This document shows, in pieces, positions 50,601 to 62,568 of a stretch of 64,000 nt of DNA. The position numbers and the translations under genes were made by a program. The notes under the pieces are model-generated. The model made no database searches and was not told where the DNA came from. It saw nothing but the letters and a program-made list of their open reading frames with translations. The DNA comes from Plecoglossus altivelis. Taxonomy: Eukaryota; Chordata; Actinopteri; Osmeriformes; Plecoglossidae. Each line of letters starts with the position of its first letter. Position 1 is the stretch's first letter. Location of the stretch: NCBI GenBank assembly GCA_036571765.1, contig BROE01000001.1, forward strand, positions 3,827,137 through 3,891,136. Direction: 5' to 3'.

Positions 50601-50810
50601 CATTTTCTGTTTCCATGCCTTCTAGTTAAACACACTAAAGTGCAAGATGCACTCTCTCTTACTTACTACTAAACTAAACTACTAAACACTTGAATTATCG
50701 TAGCTCCTTTACAGCCAGGGTATGACGGTTATGACGTTCTTCCAAGTTCCTTGGAAGATTCTGTTGACTCAATACCACTTTACTGAAGCTGTGTGTTCGT
50801 CCTCCCATTG

Positions 50811-50862
50811 CCCTCATCCCATTGGATGAGAGATGTGATGTCACACACGGGGCTATAAAAGG
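50811..50862 (+). promoter_or_regulatory. RGS gene core promoter: CCAAT, CRE-like site and TATA box
   Basis: In order: an inverted CCAAT box (attgg, 50821-50825) at the centre of a 7-bp palindrome with a 4-base loop (50813-50830), a CRE-like tgatgtca (50836-50843), and TATAAAA (50854-50860). Transcription would start near 50885, giving a 5'UTR of about 120 nt with no intron. Spacing is typical of an inducible TATA promoter; the CRE-like site suggests, but does not prove, cAMP response. Confidence 0.75.
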
Positions 50863-51003
50863 CATAGGGAAACCCTTCTGAACCACACTCGCAGAGCACA
50901 GGCTCCACAGCGCAAACACCCACACACTTTAGATCCAGTCTGCAGAGAATCACATCAACCTGTGATCACAGAGAACAAGACGCCAGATAGCTCATCCTTC
51001 ATC

Positions 51004-51047
51004 ATGTGCAAAGGACTCGAATGCCTGTCTGTTACTTGTCTGGAGAG
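51004..51047 (+). CDS. RGS exon 1
   Basis: Encodes MCKGLECLSVTCLE plus two bases. The ATG at 51004 is the first in good context after the predicted start site. Met-Cys at the N terminus is the arrangement that makes RGS4, RGS5 and RGS16 substrates of the Cys branch of the Arg/N-degron pathway. Confidence 0.9.
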
Positions 51048-52036
51048 GTATGTGTCCATGCTGAAGTCTATGTTGCTGTAGCGCTAAACCTGACACTGAT
51101 CCGTGACACTGGAATGTAATCTGTGAACAGCTGCTGGACAAATGTTTGAATATTCCTTTGCCTTCTGTTTGCAGGGCAAAGGTGCTGAAATCTCTCTTCG
51201 GGAATTTACTTCACCGGCCAGAGCTTAGCATAATGGGACACTCACATAAGAGTGAAAAAATGAGGTAAGTTGTTTAACCATGCAAGCATGTCAGTCTGTT
51301 TAAAACACTGCTTATTGTAACTTAATTAAATAGAGATTACATGTACTGGATGATATTGTATTGTTTCTGTCTATGATTGCACAAATTCACTTTCATTTGC
51401 TTTACAGGTTGAACGTAGACGAGCCTGCAAAATGGAGGGAGTCTTTCGCTAACCTGCTCTCCAGTCAATGTAAGTACAGCACAATAGAACTACCTTGGAA
51501 CCTGCCAGATGTTCTACTTTTAATGGAGGATCGCAGATGGTAATATTGTGCTGCTTGTGTTTCAGACGGACGGTGCTCCTTCCAAGCGTTCCTGGTGTCG
51601 GAGTTCAGCGAGGAGAACCTGGCCTTCTACCTGGCCTGTGAGGATTATCGGGAAACCAAAGAGTCTAAGCTCTCAGTCAAGGCCAAGAAGATCTATGACA
51701 AGTTCATCTGCTGTGACGCGCCCAGAGAGGTATGTAAGCATCAGCAGATGGATACGAAACTGCACAGAGCGTCGATGACGGAGACAAATGTCTTGTCAGC
51801 TAACAGTTAGAAGGCTGATCTTTTGTGCTAATTTTTGACTTTCATTTTTCTCTCCACAGGTAAACCTAGACCACGAGACCAGATCAATCACCAAGACAAA
51901 CCTGGAGTATCCCACCCCATCCTGTTTCGATGTGGCCCAGGAGAAGATCTACACCCTGATGGAAAAAGACTGCTACCCCCGCTACCTCAAGTCCCCCGGC
52001 TACCTGGAGCTCACCAGGCAGGTCAGGGCCGGTTAA
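51004..52036 (+). CDS. R4-subfamily regulator of G-protein signaling (complete, 5 exons)
   Basis: Exons 51004-51047, 51175-51264, 51408-51469, 51566-51729 and 51860-52036 give 178 aa. R4 RGS proteins speed GTP hydrolysis by Gi/Gq alpha subunits at the plasma membrane. Residues 1-33 form the R4 N-terminal amphipathic/palmitoylation region, with MCKGL as in RGS4 and RGS5 and Cys2, Cys7 and Cys12. The RGS box is about residues 54-172, with SEFSEEN (77-83), ACEDY (89-93), VNLDHETR (121-128) and LMEKD (153-157). Orthology is mixed: MCKGL recalls RGS4/5, WRESF...LLSS and DHETR recall RGS16, and PTPSCFD...IYTLMEKD recalls RGS1, so no symbol is given. Normally conserved Trp, Ser and Phe of the box are replaced (Y87, C158 and Y162). 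The C terminus stops soon after the box. Neighbouring nos1ap would suit the RGS4/RGS5 locus. Confidence 0.92.
51175..51264 (+). CDS. RGS exon 2
   Basis: Encodes residues 15-44 plus two bases, completing the CLERAK helix common to R4 members, then a short variable linker. Confidence 0.88.
51408..51469 (+). CDS. RGS exon 3
   Basis: Encodes residues 45-65 plus one base. WRESFANLLSSQ opens the RGS box. The acceptor is tttacag and the donor aat|gtaagt. Confidence 0.9.
51566..51729 (+). CDS. RGS exon 4
   Basis: Encodes residues 66-120, the first part of the RGS box, with the EEN residues that contact the G-alpha switch regions. Tyr87 stands where R4 proteins have Trp (FWxxCE). Confidence 0.94.
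51860..52036 (+). CDS. RGS exon 5
   Basis: Encodes residues 121-178 and the TAA stop. Contains the second half of the box, with Asn122, Asp157 and Arg161 kept and Cys158 and Tyr162 in place of the usual Ser and Phe. Confidence 0.94.
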   Translation, partial: VNLDHETRSITKTNLEYPTPSCFDVAQEKIYTLMEKDCYPRYLKSPGYLELTRQVRAG

Positions 52037-52563
52037 AGGGGCCGCAGATGAAGGGGTCGGCATCCAGTCAAAAGTCAATTGGCTGTAATGAGGAGCCAGT
52101 GGAAGACAGGAGACTCACTGGAGACTCACACATGGTCCTGCTGCTTGCGTTCCTGAGCAGAGAAGATGACGTGCTCTGGCCTTTTGAGAAGAGCACTCTG
52201 GGGCCCCAACTGGAAGATGCATTCCCCACCTACAGTAAAGACATTGATTGAAGCTGTAGGGGAACACCTTGCCTAGCTGGATCTTGGGGTGTTGATATCT
52301 GATGCAAAAGGCTGCATTGTCAGCACACGGAATGAAGAGCTTGATTTTGAGGGAAAAGAGAAGCTCAGTGACGGAAAGACATTTTTGTTTTGCACATTCA
52401 GTCAAATGAAAGTAGTCGCAGCTATGTCTTATCTACATCTATTTATTTCTGTATTTATTTTGCCTGCAATTGATATGTTTTGTGTAAAAGTGCACTATTT
52501 ATTTATTTAAATTTATTTTTGCTACCTGACACATTGTGTATGACAACTCATCCCTTGAATAAA
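52037..52563 (+). other. RGS 3'UTR with AU-rich elements and poly(A) signal
   Basis: About 530 nt. Between 52436 and 52520 are about six ATTTA pentamers in T-rich context, a class of element that marks short-lived mRNAs. AATAAA lies at 52558-52563, and cleavage would follow about 15-25 nt later. Confidence 0.75.
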
Positions 52564-52841
52564 AACTGAAACACGACAAACGGTTTGGAATATCTTCTTT
52601 CCTGATGAGAAGTGTTCTACATTGGATGGTAGGCTACAAGGACGTGTGTGAGGGCAGTGAAGCTACCAGAGTTCCCCAGCAAGCTCATCCTCTCTGAGGT
52701 ATTTTCCCGGAACACGGAAGAGTACAAAGGCCCATCTCCATGGCAACCGCTGTCGCCCACAGTACACCTACGCAGGTTTGTCTACCTCCTCACGGTGACA
52801 CAGCCCAGGAGAGCTGCTCGGAACCTCGGTAACTCCCTGAA

Positions 52842-52977
52842 GTCCCCTCCTCCTACTCCTCGCCCTCCACCTACTCCTGCTCCTCCCCCTCCTTCCCTTA
52901 CACATCCTTTCTCTCCTTTCCCTTTCCCCTCCTCCGCCTTCATCTCCCTCCCCTCCTCCTCTCCTCCTCCCACATAG
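52842..52977. repeat. CT-rich pyrimidine tract
   Basis: About 135 bp of nearly pure C and T on the + strand, built of ctcctcc- and tccccct-type units. It could form triplex (H-DNA) structure. Pro/Ser frames here are spurious. Confidence 0.85.
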
Positions 52978-53227
52978 CCACACTCTGCGTGGTCAAAAGT
53001 AAAGACCCGGCTCATTAATTCCTTGCTGACTGGAGAATGTAGGTTGCTGTCTGGGGGTAATCACATGATCCCTCGTAAATTTGGACCCGGAAGTAAGACA
53101 AGATCTCACCTTATACTGGTGACATTCTGTTTAATACTTGATGTGCCTGGGATGTTAACAATAAAGGTCCACCACCAGGTTCAATCAGAATGTACAAAAG
53201 AGCAGAGCTGTTCATGAAACCAAATCA

Positions 53228-53395
53228 TATCCTCATTTATTTGTATAGCCCTTTTTTACAAGCAAAGTCACACAGGGCCTCACATACGCCCATAGAACTC
53301 AACTAACCTAAACCCTCAAGGAAAATCTCCCAGAAAGAACTAAATCCAGGAGAAAAATGGAAGAAACCTTGGGAGAAGTGATTCAGTTCTTTTCA
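53228..53395 (+). mobile_element. Dispersed fish repeat fragment (SINE-like or LINE tail)
   Basis: The run 'atttatttgtatagccctt', then 'gtcacacagggcctcacata', then 'aaccctcaaggaaaatctcc' and 'ggaagaaaccttgggagaa' matches in outline a repeat found very widely in fish genomes. Its family name I cannot give with certainty. A second, more diverged trace may be present at 63710-63800. Confidence 0.5.
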
Positions 53396-54576
53396 AGTTA
53401 ATATAAAACCTTGTCAGCCGTTTAAATAAAGCAATATTTTAATCATATTTAAGTGTTTAAGGCATGACTCTTCAGCATCCTGCCAGGACGGCAATTTCTT
53501 CCTTCTAGCTGTAGAAAGGCTCTGCAAAAGCCAGGAAGTTGTTGCACAGGAAACAGCCTTGCTTGCCAAGTCATTCCCCATAGATTCACATCTGATTTCA
53601 CTTACTGTTAGTACCTCCCCTTACAATGTCGAACTAAGAACCATTCGTTAGAAACGTTGGTTACTTTTTCCAGGGTAATAGTCACACAATAGAAATTCCT
53701 CCTGGGCCCAGCTGTCTCCATAGGGATTGACACTGCTGTGGAAAACAATAAAAAAAAAAGTGGAAATAGACCATTGTGAATTTCTGCAGTAGATTATTCT
53801 TTGGGGGATAAATACAGATGCAATTGCATTTGAACTTTGAAGTGAACTTACAGTCAAGTTCAGAACCATTTCCTTGAACAATAGGGCGTATCTTGGCCGT
53901 CATTTTTACAGTCAACCTGTCTTCCCCTTCAGACATCTAGAGTAGGTGTCTCTTCAAAAGAGGAGAAGAAGATGTCTGAGTCACTGGCTGGAGAAACAAG
54001 CTCTTTCCTGTCTGGACCGATTCATTGTTTACTGCCTCTGCTGACTGCCCTGAATAACAGACACGTTTCTAAAAGGAAATTATATGGTCGCTGTATACCC
54101 TGAAGCTTGATGTCAAACTATCATTTTATACAATTTTGGAGTTACATCAAGTGGTGTTTTGGCACACGGGTTTGAGCCCAGAGTCTGCTTTCAGGCATTT
54201 TCTTTAAAGAGAGTTATATGGACCTTAGACTGATCAGATTGCCGTTACCATCCCAAATCTTAGAAGCACGACTCTCTGTGTAATGGAATTGGAAATATTA
54301 GAAACAGTATGATTAGATCCTTGTAGAAGGGTACTTGAATGGTCGTATTGGTAGTCTACTGCATGGAAATATGAATAAGACCAAGAGGCTTCATAGAGCC
54401 TGCATGGGTAAAAATGAGTCATAGAGTTTGTATTTGAAACACATGTGGCTCTACTGGTAAGAGTCCTCTCTTGAAAAAAAAAATGAAAAAAGAGAGTTAG
54501 TGGTGTATAAACAAAGTGCAGTTGTCATGGTAACCAGGTTACCAGCGTACAAATGGCTTGAGTGTGGGGGTGTGCG

Positions 54577-54637
54577 GAGAAAAGAAAGAAAGACAGAAAC
54601 AAAGAAAGAAAGAAACAAAGAAAGAAAGAAAGAATGA
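54577..54637. repeat. AAAG microsatellite
   Basis: Interrupted (gaaa)n/(aaag)n run of about 60 bp. Confidence 0.9.
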
Positions 54638-56649
54638 TTCATCAAGTTTCACAATTCTCTTTATACAACCCAGATAAAGAAGGTATTTCACATCCCTTTT
54701 ATTTGCATAATACCAGCACGATCTAAAGAGAACATATACAGTAGACCGTGTGTATTTCAACAAGACACAAAGCAACAAAGGGAATTTTACTGTGACTGGC
54801 TGATTTGAGTAATTACACGTATCTAGCAAACTATCACTGTAAGTGTTTGATTGTTGTGTACTGTAACAATTACAGGCAGGTCTTAGAGAATATATTAGAT
54901 GCCTTGATTCACAACCTAGCACATTTTTACAGGTCATATTTTCTTTACTGACCATACAAGTTAAACGGAAGCCAGTTTCAACTTCTCTCTTTCCACTTAC
55001 TTGGCTTGGCACAGAGTACTGTTACAAGGTGTCCAGTTCTTTGGTACTGATATCAGTTTATATAATCCCAGGACAGACTGGCACCCCTTTCCTTTTGGCC
55101 AAGTCTTCATGAGCTCACCTCACTTCAAGTTCATTGCACCTCATGCTATTTCCCATCAGCCCTGTCATTGTCTGTCGGGACAGACTGCCTGTGCTCGCTG
55201 AGGAGTAGGCCTGCTGGGAAATGGAGGAGTATACAAGGACCCTCTTTATCTTTGAATGAATCAAACCAGCTAAAGACTTTGCTCAATGTATCTAAATTCA
55301 GCTAGAATGTCAGAAGCCCCTTTTTTAGGACATGTGGCCTTGTCCCGACTGCAACCTGGCAAACAGGAAATTAATCGTTGCTAGGAGAGACAGTTGACAT
55401 CTAAAGAGGTCAGAGAAAATTGAGACAGCTAATATTTCAGGGTCATATTATTTCCTGTGTATTTCTGCAGAATAAAAGGATATGATGCTAACGTTAAGTA
55501 CATGTATTACGAACAAATACATACGCGCTGTAGTTTCTTTATTTGGTGATGAATATCAAGAGAAGCTATGATTTTCATGAATTCAAAAACAGACTCTACC
55601 AAATCCATTAAAGAAGAATGAAGTTTCTGTCCTCTACACTGACATGTCACTGCAGACCAAGTGAACATACATGTAAATAGCGTGACAGTTGAATTGATAA
55701 TGACATCGTAGAGGAGTTGAAGACATCTCCCTACTGAGTGTTCCTCCATCGACTGCCTCTGGACCTGATCAAAGGAGGAGTGGGAGAGGAAGTCCAGTGG
55801 CCTCATGATACTTCATCTCCTTGGCAACGTGGTCAATGATGTTGGAGGTCAGGAATGACTCACATTCTTCACCTGCTCACACTGCATGGTACTTTCCGGG
55901 CGAGGCACGAAAACGGTGCTGGCGATGTTTCGTACAAAAATAAAAACGTTCGCGCTTCAATTGTTGCTCATGGTTTTCGTTTGGGCTGTTTGCCGTGGTT
56001 TGTTCTTCTATGCTAACGCAATTGGCATATTAGCATGGAGAAACTGTGACACCAGATATTACTGACGCCAAATATTGCTTTGTCTCTATCGATCACCTGG
56101 TATATAACCACATGCTTCGCTGATAACTTTTCATTTTGTCTGCATGCACACTGTATGTTTACGAAGGAGACGAAACCCAAGGGGAAGTGTCGTCGGTTCC
56201 CTCTTCTAATGCAAACACGTGTAGGTTCTTGTTGGCCCTAACCAGAGCTGAGACGTCTGTTCATCTTGTGATCCCTGTACAAAGAACAAAGGCTTCTCAT
56301 ACACCTTTGATACAGTGTTTTGTCTCCCAGGCTCCTCACAACTGAATGAGTCATATTGACAAAAACATTGTAGTTACTACAGTAGCACAATCTACTTAGG
56401 AAAGTAAGCATTTCATTCCCCACATGTTAAACAGCATATTTCTGTCGTTGTGTATTTGGGTTTCCAGGGTGGCGACCACGCAGGATTTCCTGTAGCGTTT
56501 ATGTGAACCAACAACTTGGAATTTCTTTCAGTCTCTGTCTTTAAATACTCATAACACAAAGCTACTTCAGGCCTCTGGTGGCAGATTAGTGCAATATTGT
56601 TTCTAGATCATTTTAGTGCAGTAAAGGAATAAATGATGGATTATGTGGT

Positions 56650-56825
56650 ACTGTCCCTTACATCTTATTACATCTGCCTTTGTCTGTCATGCGCTCTTTG
56701 CATGTTCTTTGGCCAAGTTCCTCTTGGAAAAAAGACTGTCTGTATCTCTGCACTTGATTTCCTTGATAAATTCAATAAAGGTAAACCAATAAATAGAATC
56801 ACTTGTAAAAAATAAATAAAAAACG
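56650..56825 (+). mobile_element. Probable LINE 3' end remnant
   Basis: The layout 'ggccaagttcctcttggaaaa', 'aagactgtctgtatctctg', 'cttgataaattcaataaagg', then 'aaataaataaa' copies the 3' end of fish non-LTR retrotransposons whose consensus ends in a gttaaataaaggt-type tail. No frame remains. The call is by resemblance. Confidence 0.45.
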
Positions 56826-57789
56826 AACTAGCTGGAGACAAATGCATTTTGACAGATGATGTATTTGTTTCAAGTTGTTATTCATCCTTTGTCACTGATA
56901 AACGGAAGCTACACCAGAAACCTTTCTTTGCATTTCGAAATTTAAAAAAATACTCAAGAAGAAAACTGCCATGACGGTAAGTTGTTGTGATGTGTGTTCT
57001 GTAGAACTTTAGTGCCACCTTCTGGATCCTGAAAGAAAGTAATCGTTTAAGTACAGGCATACAAGTAATGTATGAAACATGTTGGTACTGCCTTTAAAGA
57101 GTGTTTACAACTGACACAAGCAAGACTTCAACCCTAAAAGAGCTTTATGAAACACTACTTCAGCCAGTTCGCACTACTAACACAAAATGTAATATCCGAG
57201 TAGGGCTGTAGACCTCAAGAGACTACATTCATAAACGTGTTCTCCACCCCATGTGCAGAAATTAAATTAAATTCATATTGACGTTGGTACACCTACTCGC
57301 TTCGACCTTGGGCGGATTTTATGGAGACAGCACGTCACGGTGATCGTCACCAGTCAGGACCATGGACAGCAAAGTTCCACTCCCACAAACCCATTGTTTG
57401 TCTGTATGCACGGACAATCTCTACCTCCCTAACTAAGTAACCTGCTCCGCTGTTCTTTGAATAGTCTTCTTACTCCTTCTATTTTGGTTTCTTAGATCAG
57501 TATACGGACAGACAAATGCTCAGATTAAATTTGCATCCTTTAGCCTGACATTGGGTAGAGCTGCTGGTCTGTCTGACTATCGCCACTAGATGTCATACAC
57601 TCCTCATCTCACGCGCTGGTCATTTAGTGTAATGAATTGATTGAGCTCTGTCTCAATAACAGGAATCCTAATATTCGTTATTTACACAGCTTCAACAAAT
57701 CTAAAACGCCCACGGCGTTATTCTACAGTAGTGGCATGCACGAACCTTCAAGGCGACAGCTTCTTCCTGTCAATGGAAGCCTAACAGTA

Positions 57790-58067
57790 ATCGACCAATA
57801 ATTGGCTTTATATCCCTGCGTCATCAAAATCACAGCACGGATTTGATCGTTTAAACAGTCCTGAACAAAACTGTCAGCCCAAGTGGCGTTAAAATAAATT
57901 GTTAACCAATCAATTTGACACGACCATAAACTCATCCCGAGTGACCTCCTATAATTTCCGACTGTCCAATCAAAACACAGGGGTGTTCAGCAAGATGCGC
58001 GTTTTTGCGGTCCGCTGGTAGGACTGCCATAAAGCAACATCAAGGCAACTCATCCATCGATAGGGCG
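57790..58067 (+). promoter_or_regulatory. nos1ap promoter region and 5'UTR with three CCAAT boxes
   Basis: CCAAT occurs at 57795-57799, 57906-57910 and 57966-57970, all on the + strand, with no TATA box at a matching distance. The last box lies 98 bp before the start codon. Multiple CCAAT boxes without TATA fit an NF-Y-type promoter, so the start site is probably between 57990 and 58040. Confidence 0.5.
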
Positions 58068-58172
58068 ATGCCAGGGATAACAAAGTATAATTTAGTGGAT
58101 GATGCCCAGGATTTGAGGATCCCCATGCACAACGAAGAAGTATTTCAGCATGGGGTCTGTTTCGAGGCTAAG
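58068..58172 (+). CDS. nos1ap: nos1ap exon 1
   Basis: Encodes residues 1-35. The ATG at 58068 matches the start of vertebrate NOS1AP (MP-x-x-TKYNLVDD). The frame is open upstream for 21 codons but without an ATG. The donor is aag|gtaagc. Confidence 0.92.
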
Positions 58173-59200
58173 GTAAGCGCATTTGCCGACATTGCGGAGG
58201 AGTTTCTCAGATATGAAAGCAAAGATGCATGCTTCCAAAAAAAATGTATTATGACAGAGAGTCATGATCTGGTATGCTCACATTTCAACTAGAGCCGTGA
58301 TCGTGTTAATTGGACAGTGGTCAGAAAAATAACATTAGGCTGCTGTTTGCGCTGCATGTCCGCATGTTTCATTCCATTGATCAATTTCTTCGGGAGTGTA
58401 GTAATTGGTACTTATTCATATGCATTTAGGATTTCACACTCGGGTACTTGGGTTGTACATCTTCTAACTTTTATCCTAAAATTACAGTACATCGGCAGTT
58501 TGGAGGTGTCACGTCCGAACAGCCGAATGGAGATAGTAGCTGCAATGAGGAGAATTCGGGTGAGGCACTTTTCTAACACTTCAAACGGTTTGACCTCTGC
58601 CATTAATATGTTACCAAATGTTGTCTTTAAAATTGAATCGCAGCTCCAGGTTATGTTACCACTGTGGAAAAATCAAATCAGAGGACCCCTGTAAATAATG
58701 CAAATAAGATACTTGCTAAAGTGAGCGTGCAGGCTTCGTATCAATACTGTAGTTGGATCCTGGAAGCTTTTGTCTGTGATCTCTGATTTCTTTGTGACTT
58801 CGCATCAGAATGAGAAGGGCAATGACCAGTATCTGTCCCCACAGTCCTGAGCCCTCACACTGTGGATCGGGGTCTGGCTGGTATTAAAATACAGCCTTGC
58901 AGTGATCCTAGCATTACAGTATGAGAGAGGATTTAGCTGAATCGTCAGATGGAAGAGCCAAATGCTTCATCTAATCTACAAATGCATTAGTGCCATGCAG
59001 GGGTCAGCCAGATCTTCAATGACACCGAGGAAGAGGCACGAGCTCCAGAGAGAGAGAGACAGAGAGAGAGAAACAGAGACACACACAGAAAGAGAGAGAG
59101 ACACAGACAGAGAGAGACAGAGAAAGAGACACAGACAGAGAGACAGAGAGAGACAGAGAGAGACACAGACAGAGAGACAGAGAGAGACAGAGAGAGACAC

Positions 59201-59239
<39 letters not shown>

Positions 59240-62200
59240 CATTCTAGGATCCCCTGATGATATTGGCCCAACAAGTGTCCTGTTGGTGCCAGCATTGACC
59301 TGAGCCGCCATTGAAAAGACAGGGATGCGTCAGATGAAATGTGATTGCATCCACGCAACACAGCAACAATCCATGCAGATGTTTCTTGGAGGAATGTACT
59401 GCATGCTTGAAATGTGGGGGCGGAGTTATACCACCACACGTAGAACGATGGGAAATGGCCCCTGGATGGTTCCGCTTGTTTAGTGCTGTCTGAAGGGGCA
59501 CGAGAGATGGATGGTCCAGTGTTGTCCCCGTGTCCTCGGGCACTGCAGTGGGTGTCTCAGAAGACATACCTGAGTCGTTTCCACAGACCCGAAGATGGAT
59601 GAGTCGGTTAGCCAAGTGGGACAAACAGTAGAAGGTAGTCAGAAGTGAGGTCCATTTTGAACTGGACTGTCATGTGAAACATCAGTGGAGAGGAATCGGG
59701 GTGCGGAGAGGAATTCCACTCGCACACGCCAGTTTTCCGCGATGAATGAGTGTGTTTTTTTGGGATCGGACAGAACAGAGAGGAAGTCGATATTTCTTAC
59801 AGCAGGGAAAGAGAGGAACAGAGGGAAGAAACTTCAAGCCTGCCACATCTGACATTTACAGTCCCTTGAGTCCAAAGAGAAATTTTTTCAGAAACAAGTT
59901 CACGTTTGATCAATTAATCATCAAACTATCAAGACAATCAAAGGATGTTTCTATGCGAAAATAATTGTCGGATGATTCGGGGTCTTTGACTTACTATCAG
60001 AAGCAGCATGAAAAACCGAGAAGACCACATATGTTCTAATGATCTGGCTGTGTTTACTAAGTTCCAATGCTCATCAAGGGGAAGAATTGAAGCGTTACAC
60101 CACTGAATCTCCTCACATCTACTCCACCCTGGGGAGCAAGTGAAAGTATTTGCTGTTGGAGGCTTAAAGCACGAAATACCAACTCAGCCCTGGAGAACTT
60201 CCTGTTTACTCCATTTGTGATTTATGTCGAGCGGCAGAAGATGTAGCTTACTGACAGCAAGGCTCGCTAGCACGTCTCTGTGATCATGTTTGCTAGTTGG
60301 TTTCATGTGAGGAACTCCTCTTCTGTCGGCTCACTGGTGTGTGGTAGGCATCAGAACTGGGTTAGTCTGTCCTCCGGCTTCATGTAAAAGTCCCTTTGAA
60401 TCTTGTTCATAGTACGAGTTCAAGCTGAAGAACATCAAGAAGAAGAAGGTTAACATCATCGTTTCTGCCGACTGCGTTCGGGTGATTTTGCGGAAAAAGA
60501 AGAAGGTGAGTCCGGCTAGGTATCTGTTTGGAAAGTTTGAAAGTAAACAGCCCCCATTGCCAATATACAGTTATGATGTGCAACCATGACATATGACTCA
60601 GTTTAGACTGATTAAAAACGGTCCAAAAGATACCTGTATTTGTTATAGTTCCAAATGGGATAGAGAATCCAGCCTGAAACCAGGAATCATTTATAAAACA
60701 CTTTTCCCAAGGTAGGGATTTAGTATGATGTTTTCATGTGACTCTTGCTCTGCCATCTTTGGGTTGGATTACAGAGGAAAGAGTGGTCTTGGGATGACAG
60801 CACAGTCGTGGTGGCACAAGACCCCATCTACAGGTACAGTGCAGGACCCAACACTGACCACACTGGAACCACTTTTATGCACTGCATCATGGGAGTCTTT
60901 CACCAACTGATGTCATCCATGTTACTTCTCAGGTGTAAACATCAATTCAATATGACTGATGGTAGATCCATAAATGAATGCTTATCTGTTTTTTTGTAAT
61001 GTCTTTTATACAGGATATTCTATGTCTCACATGATGCTCAGGACTTGAAGATTTTCAGTTACATTGCGAGAGATGGGAAGAGCAACAATTTCCATTGTAA
61101 CGTCTTCAAATCCAAGAGAAAGGTATGTTGACTGATCTCAACATGGGGCCATCGAATGAAACAGTTGCATCAAGTCTATTTCATCCACGCCATGCATTCT
61201 ATCACACACGTTTTGTATTCAGTATTCAGGAGAAGCAGCAGCTGATTAGACAATAAAAAACTCCCCAACTGGATTTTACAGACCCCTCTCTCCTTACCAA
61301 ATATGAAAGGCATGCGTTTTTCCCATAACTGCATATCAAGCAGAGCTAATTTGTCATACTATAAAGACATAGCAACCAGAGAGGTTGACTCCCATTGCTT
61401 CTCCATGGATACCAGACAGCCAGAGACCGAGTGAAGCTGAATACTAATGAGGATGGCGAGAGGACTAAGGAACCACTCGGTTCATAATGACATTTATACC
61501 AGGACCAGCCATCCTTATCCCAACACACACACAGACACACAGGCTGCGGTGCATGGGAGGGTGTCCCCAGGCTTTGAAGCCTTATCTCGGGCCTCCAGAT
61601 CCAGAACACGGGCCCCTATTGTGGGGTGGGCCATGGGGGGAGGAGGAGGGGAGAGATGCAAGCTGTGGATTAATGTGCAGTGCGGTCTACGCAGGGCTCT
61701 TCCTGTCCTCCAGGGGGGGCGTCTTAGTCGGAGAGGAGACAACCTATTACAGGAAGCCTGAATGATTCACTCTTGCTCGAGCCATATCTAGAGTATGTCC
61801 AGTATTTATGTTTTTCATTTGAAATGGAAGCATTGGAAATATGCCCAAGGGCTTCACTATGAGGGCATTGTAAATACACATCAGCGTTATTAGTTTGCTT
61901 CTACCACAGCACATTGGCACGGTCACTATCCTGGCTGTGTAGATGACTTGCTGGAGGCAGCAAGCCTTCCTCATGCCTCAGGGACATGATTTAGAACCAG
62001 GGAAGGTGGTTTGGAGGCCCTCTGACAATACTAGCCTGACTTTAGCAGGATGGAACACAGCAGTAATCCACCTTCAGGCCCGAACTTGGCATGGCCATGA
62101 GGCCAAGGTCAGCGCAAATACCTTCGAAATATTGAATTCCTGTGGATTTACGAGGGGCTGAGGAGTAACGCCTTTAGAGGAGAGAACAGTTCTGGAATAG

Positions 62201-62518
62201 ACCGATCCATCACGACGACAGCCGTGTTTCTTCTGTTGAAGGCCATGGGTGAGACACTGGGAACACTTTCTTGCGCCAGGCAATCCTGAAAATAAAGACG
62301 GAGCTGAATCCCAGAGAAATTTCCAAATGGTATTGGATATACTAGCCAGTACTATTATTTGTGATTGGGGTGGGCGTTGCCTAAAAGTGCTCTGAGGTCT
62401 CCTCTGTTATGGTGCATGTTTGAATCTGGGTTCCGACGTCTTCTCTGTGCTGCTGCAAATGGAGACACTGACTCCAGACGCATTTCTGACTTGTCTGACA
62501 TCATCATCATCAAGCGTC

Positions 62519-62568
<50 letters not shown>

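Larger units (their letters stand above)
32220..50800. other. Intergenic region between brinp3 and the RGS gene
   Basis: No exon can be supported in this 18.6-kb stretch. It contains low-complexity tracts, a 50-copy 10-bp minisatellite, a CpG-rich block (45095-45670), small tandem duplications (44440-44513 and 46970-47010) and repeat-free blocks with ATTA-type motifs (about 38540-38660, 39080-39260 and 40280-40400) that are candidate regulatory DNA. Confidence 0.55.
52590..57780. other. Intergenic region between RGS and nos1ap
   Basis: No supportable exon. It contains a pyrimidine-rich tract, a dispersed repeat copy, an AAAG microsatellite and a probable LINE 3' end. The rest is AT-rich unique sequence. 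Confidence 0.55.

Noticed and set aside
54539..55012. 157-aa minus-strand open frame
   Set aside because: Ends in Phe/Leu/Ser repeats from the AAAG tract; the rest resembles nothing known and has no splice or promoter support.
56633..56815. 60-aa open frame
   Set aside because: Lies in the probable LINE 3' end and has no recognisable domain.
58962..59311. Arg/Glu-rich (+) and Ser/Leu-rich (-) open frames
   Set aside because: Translations of the GA/CA repeat in nos1ap intron 2.
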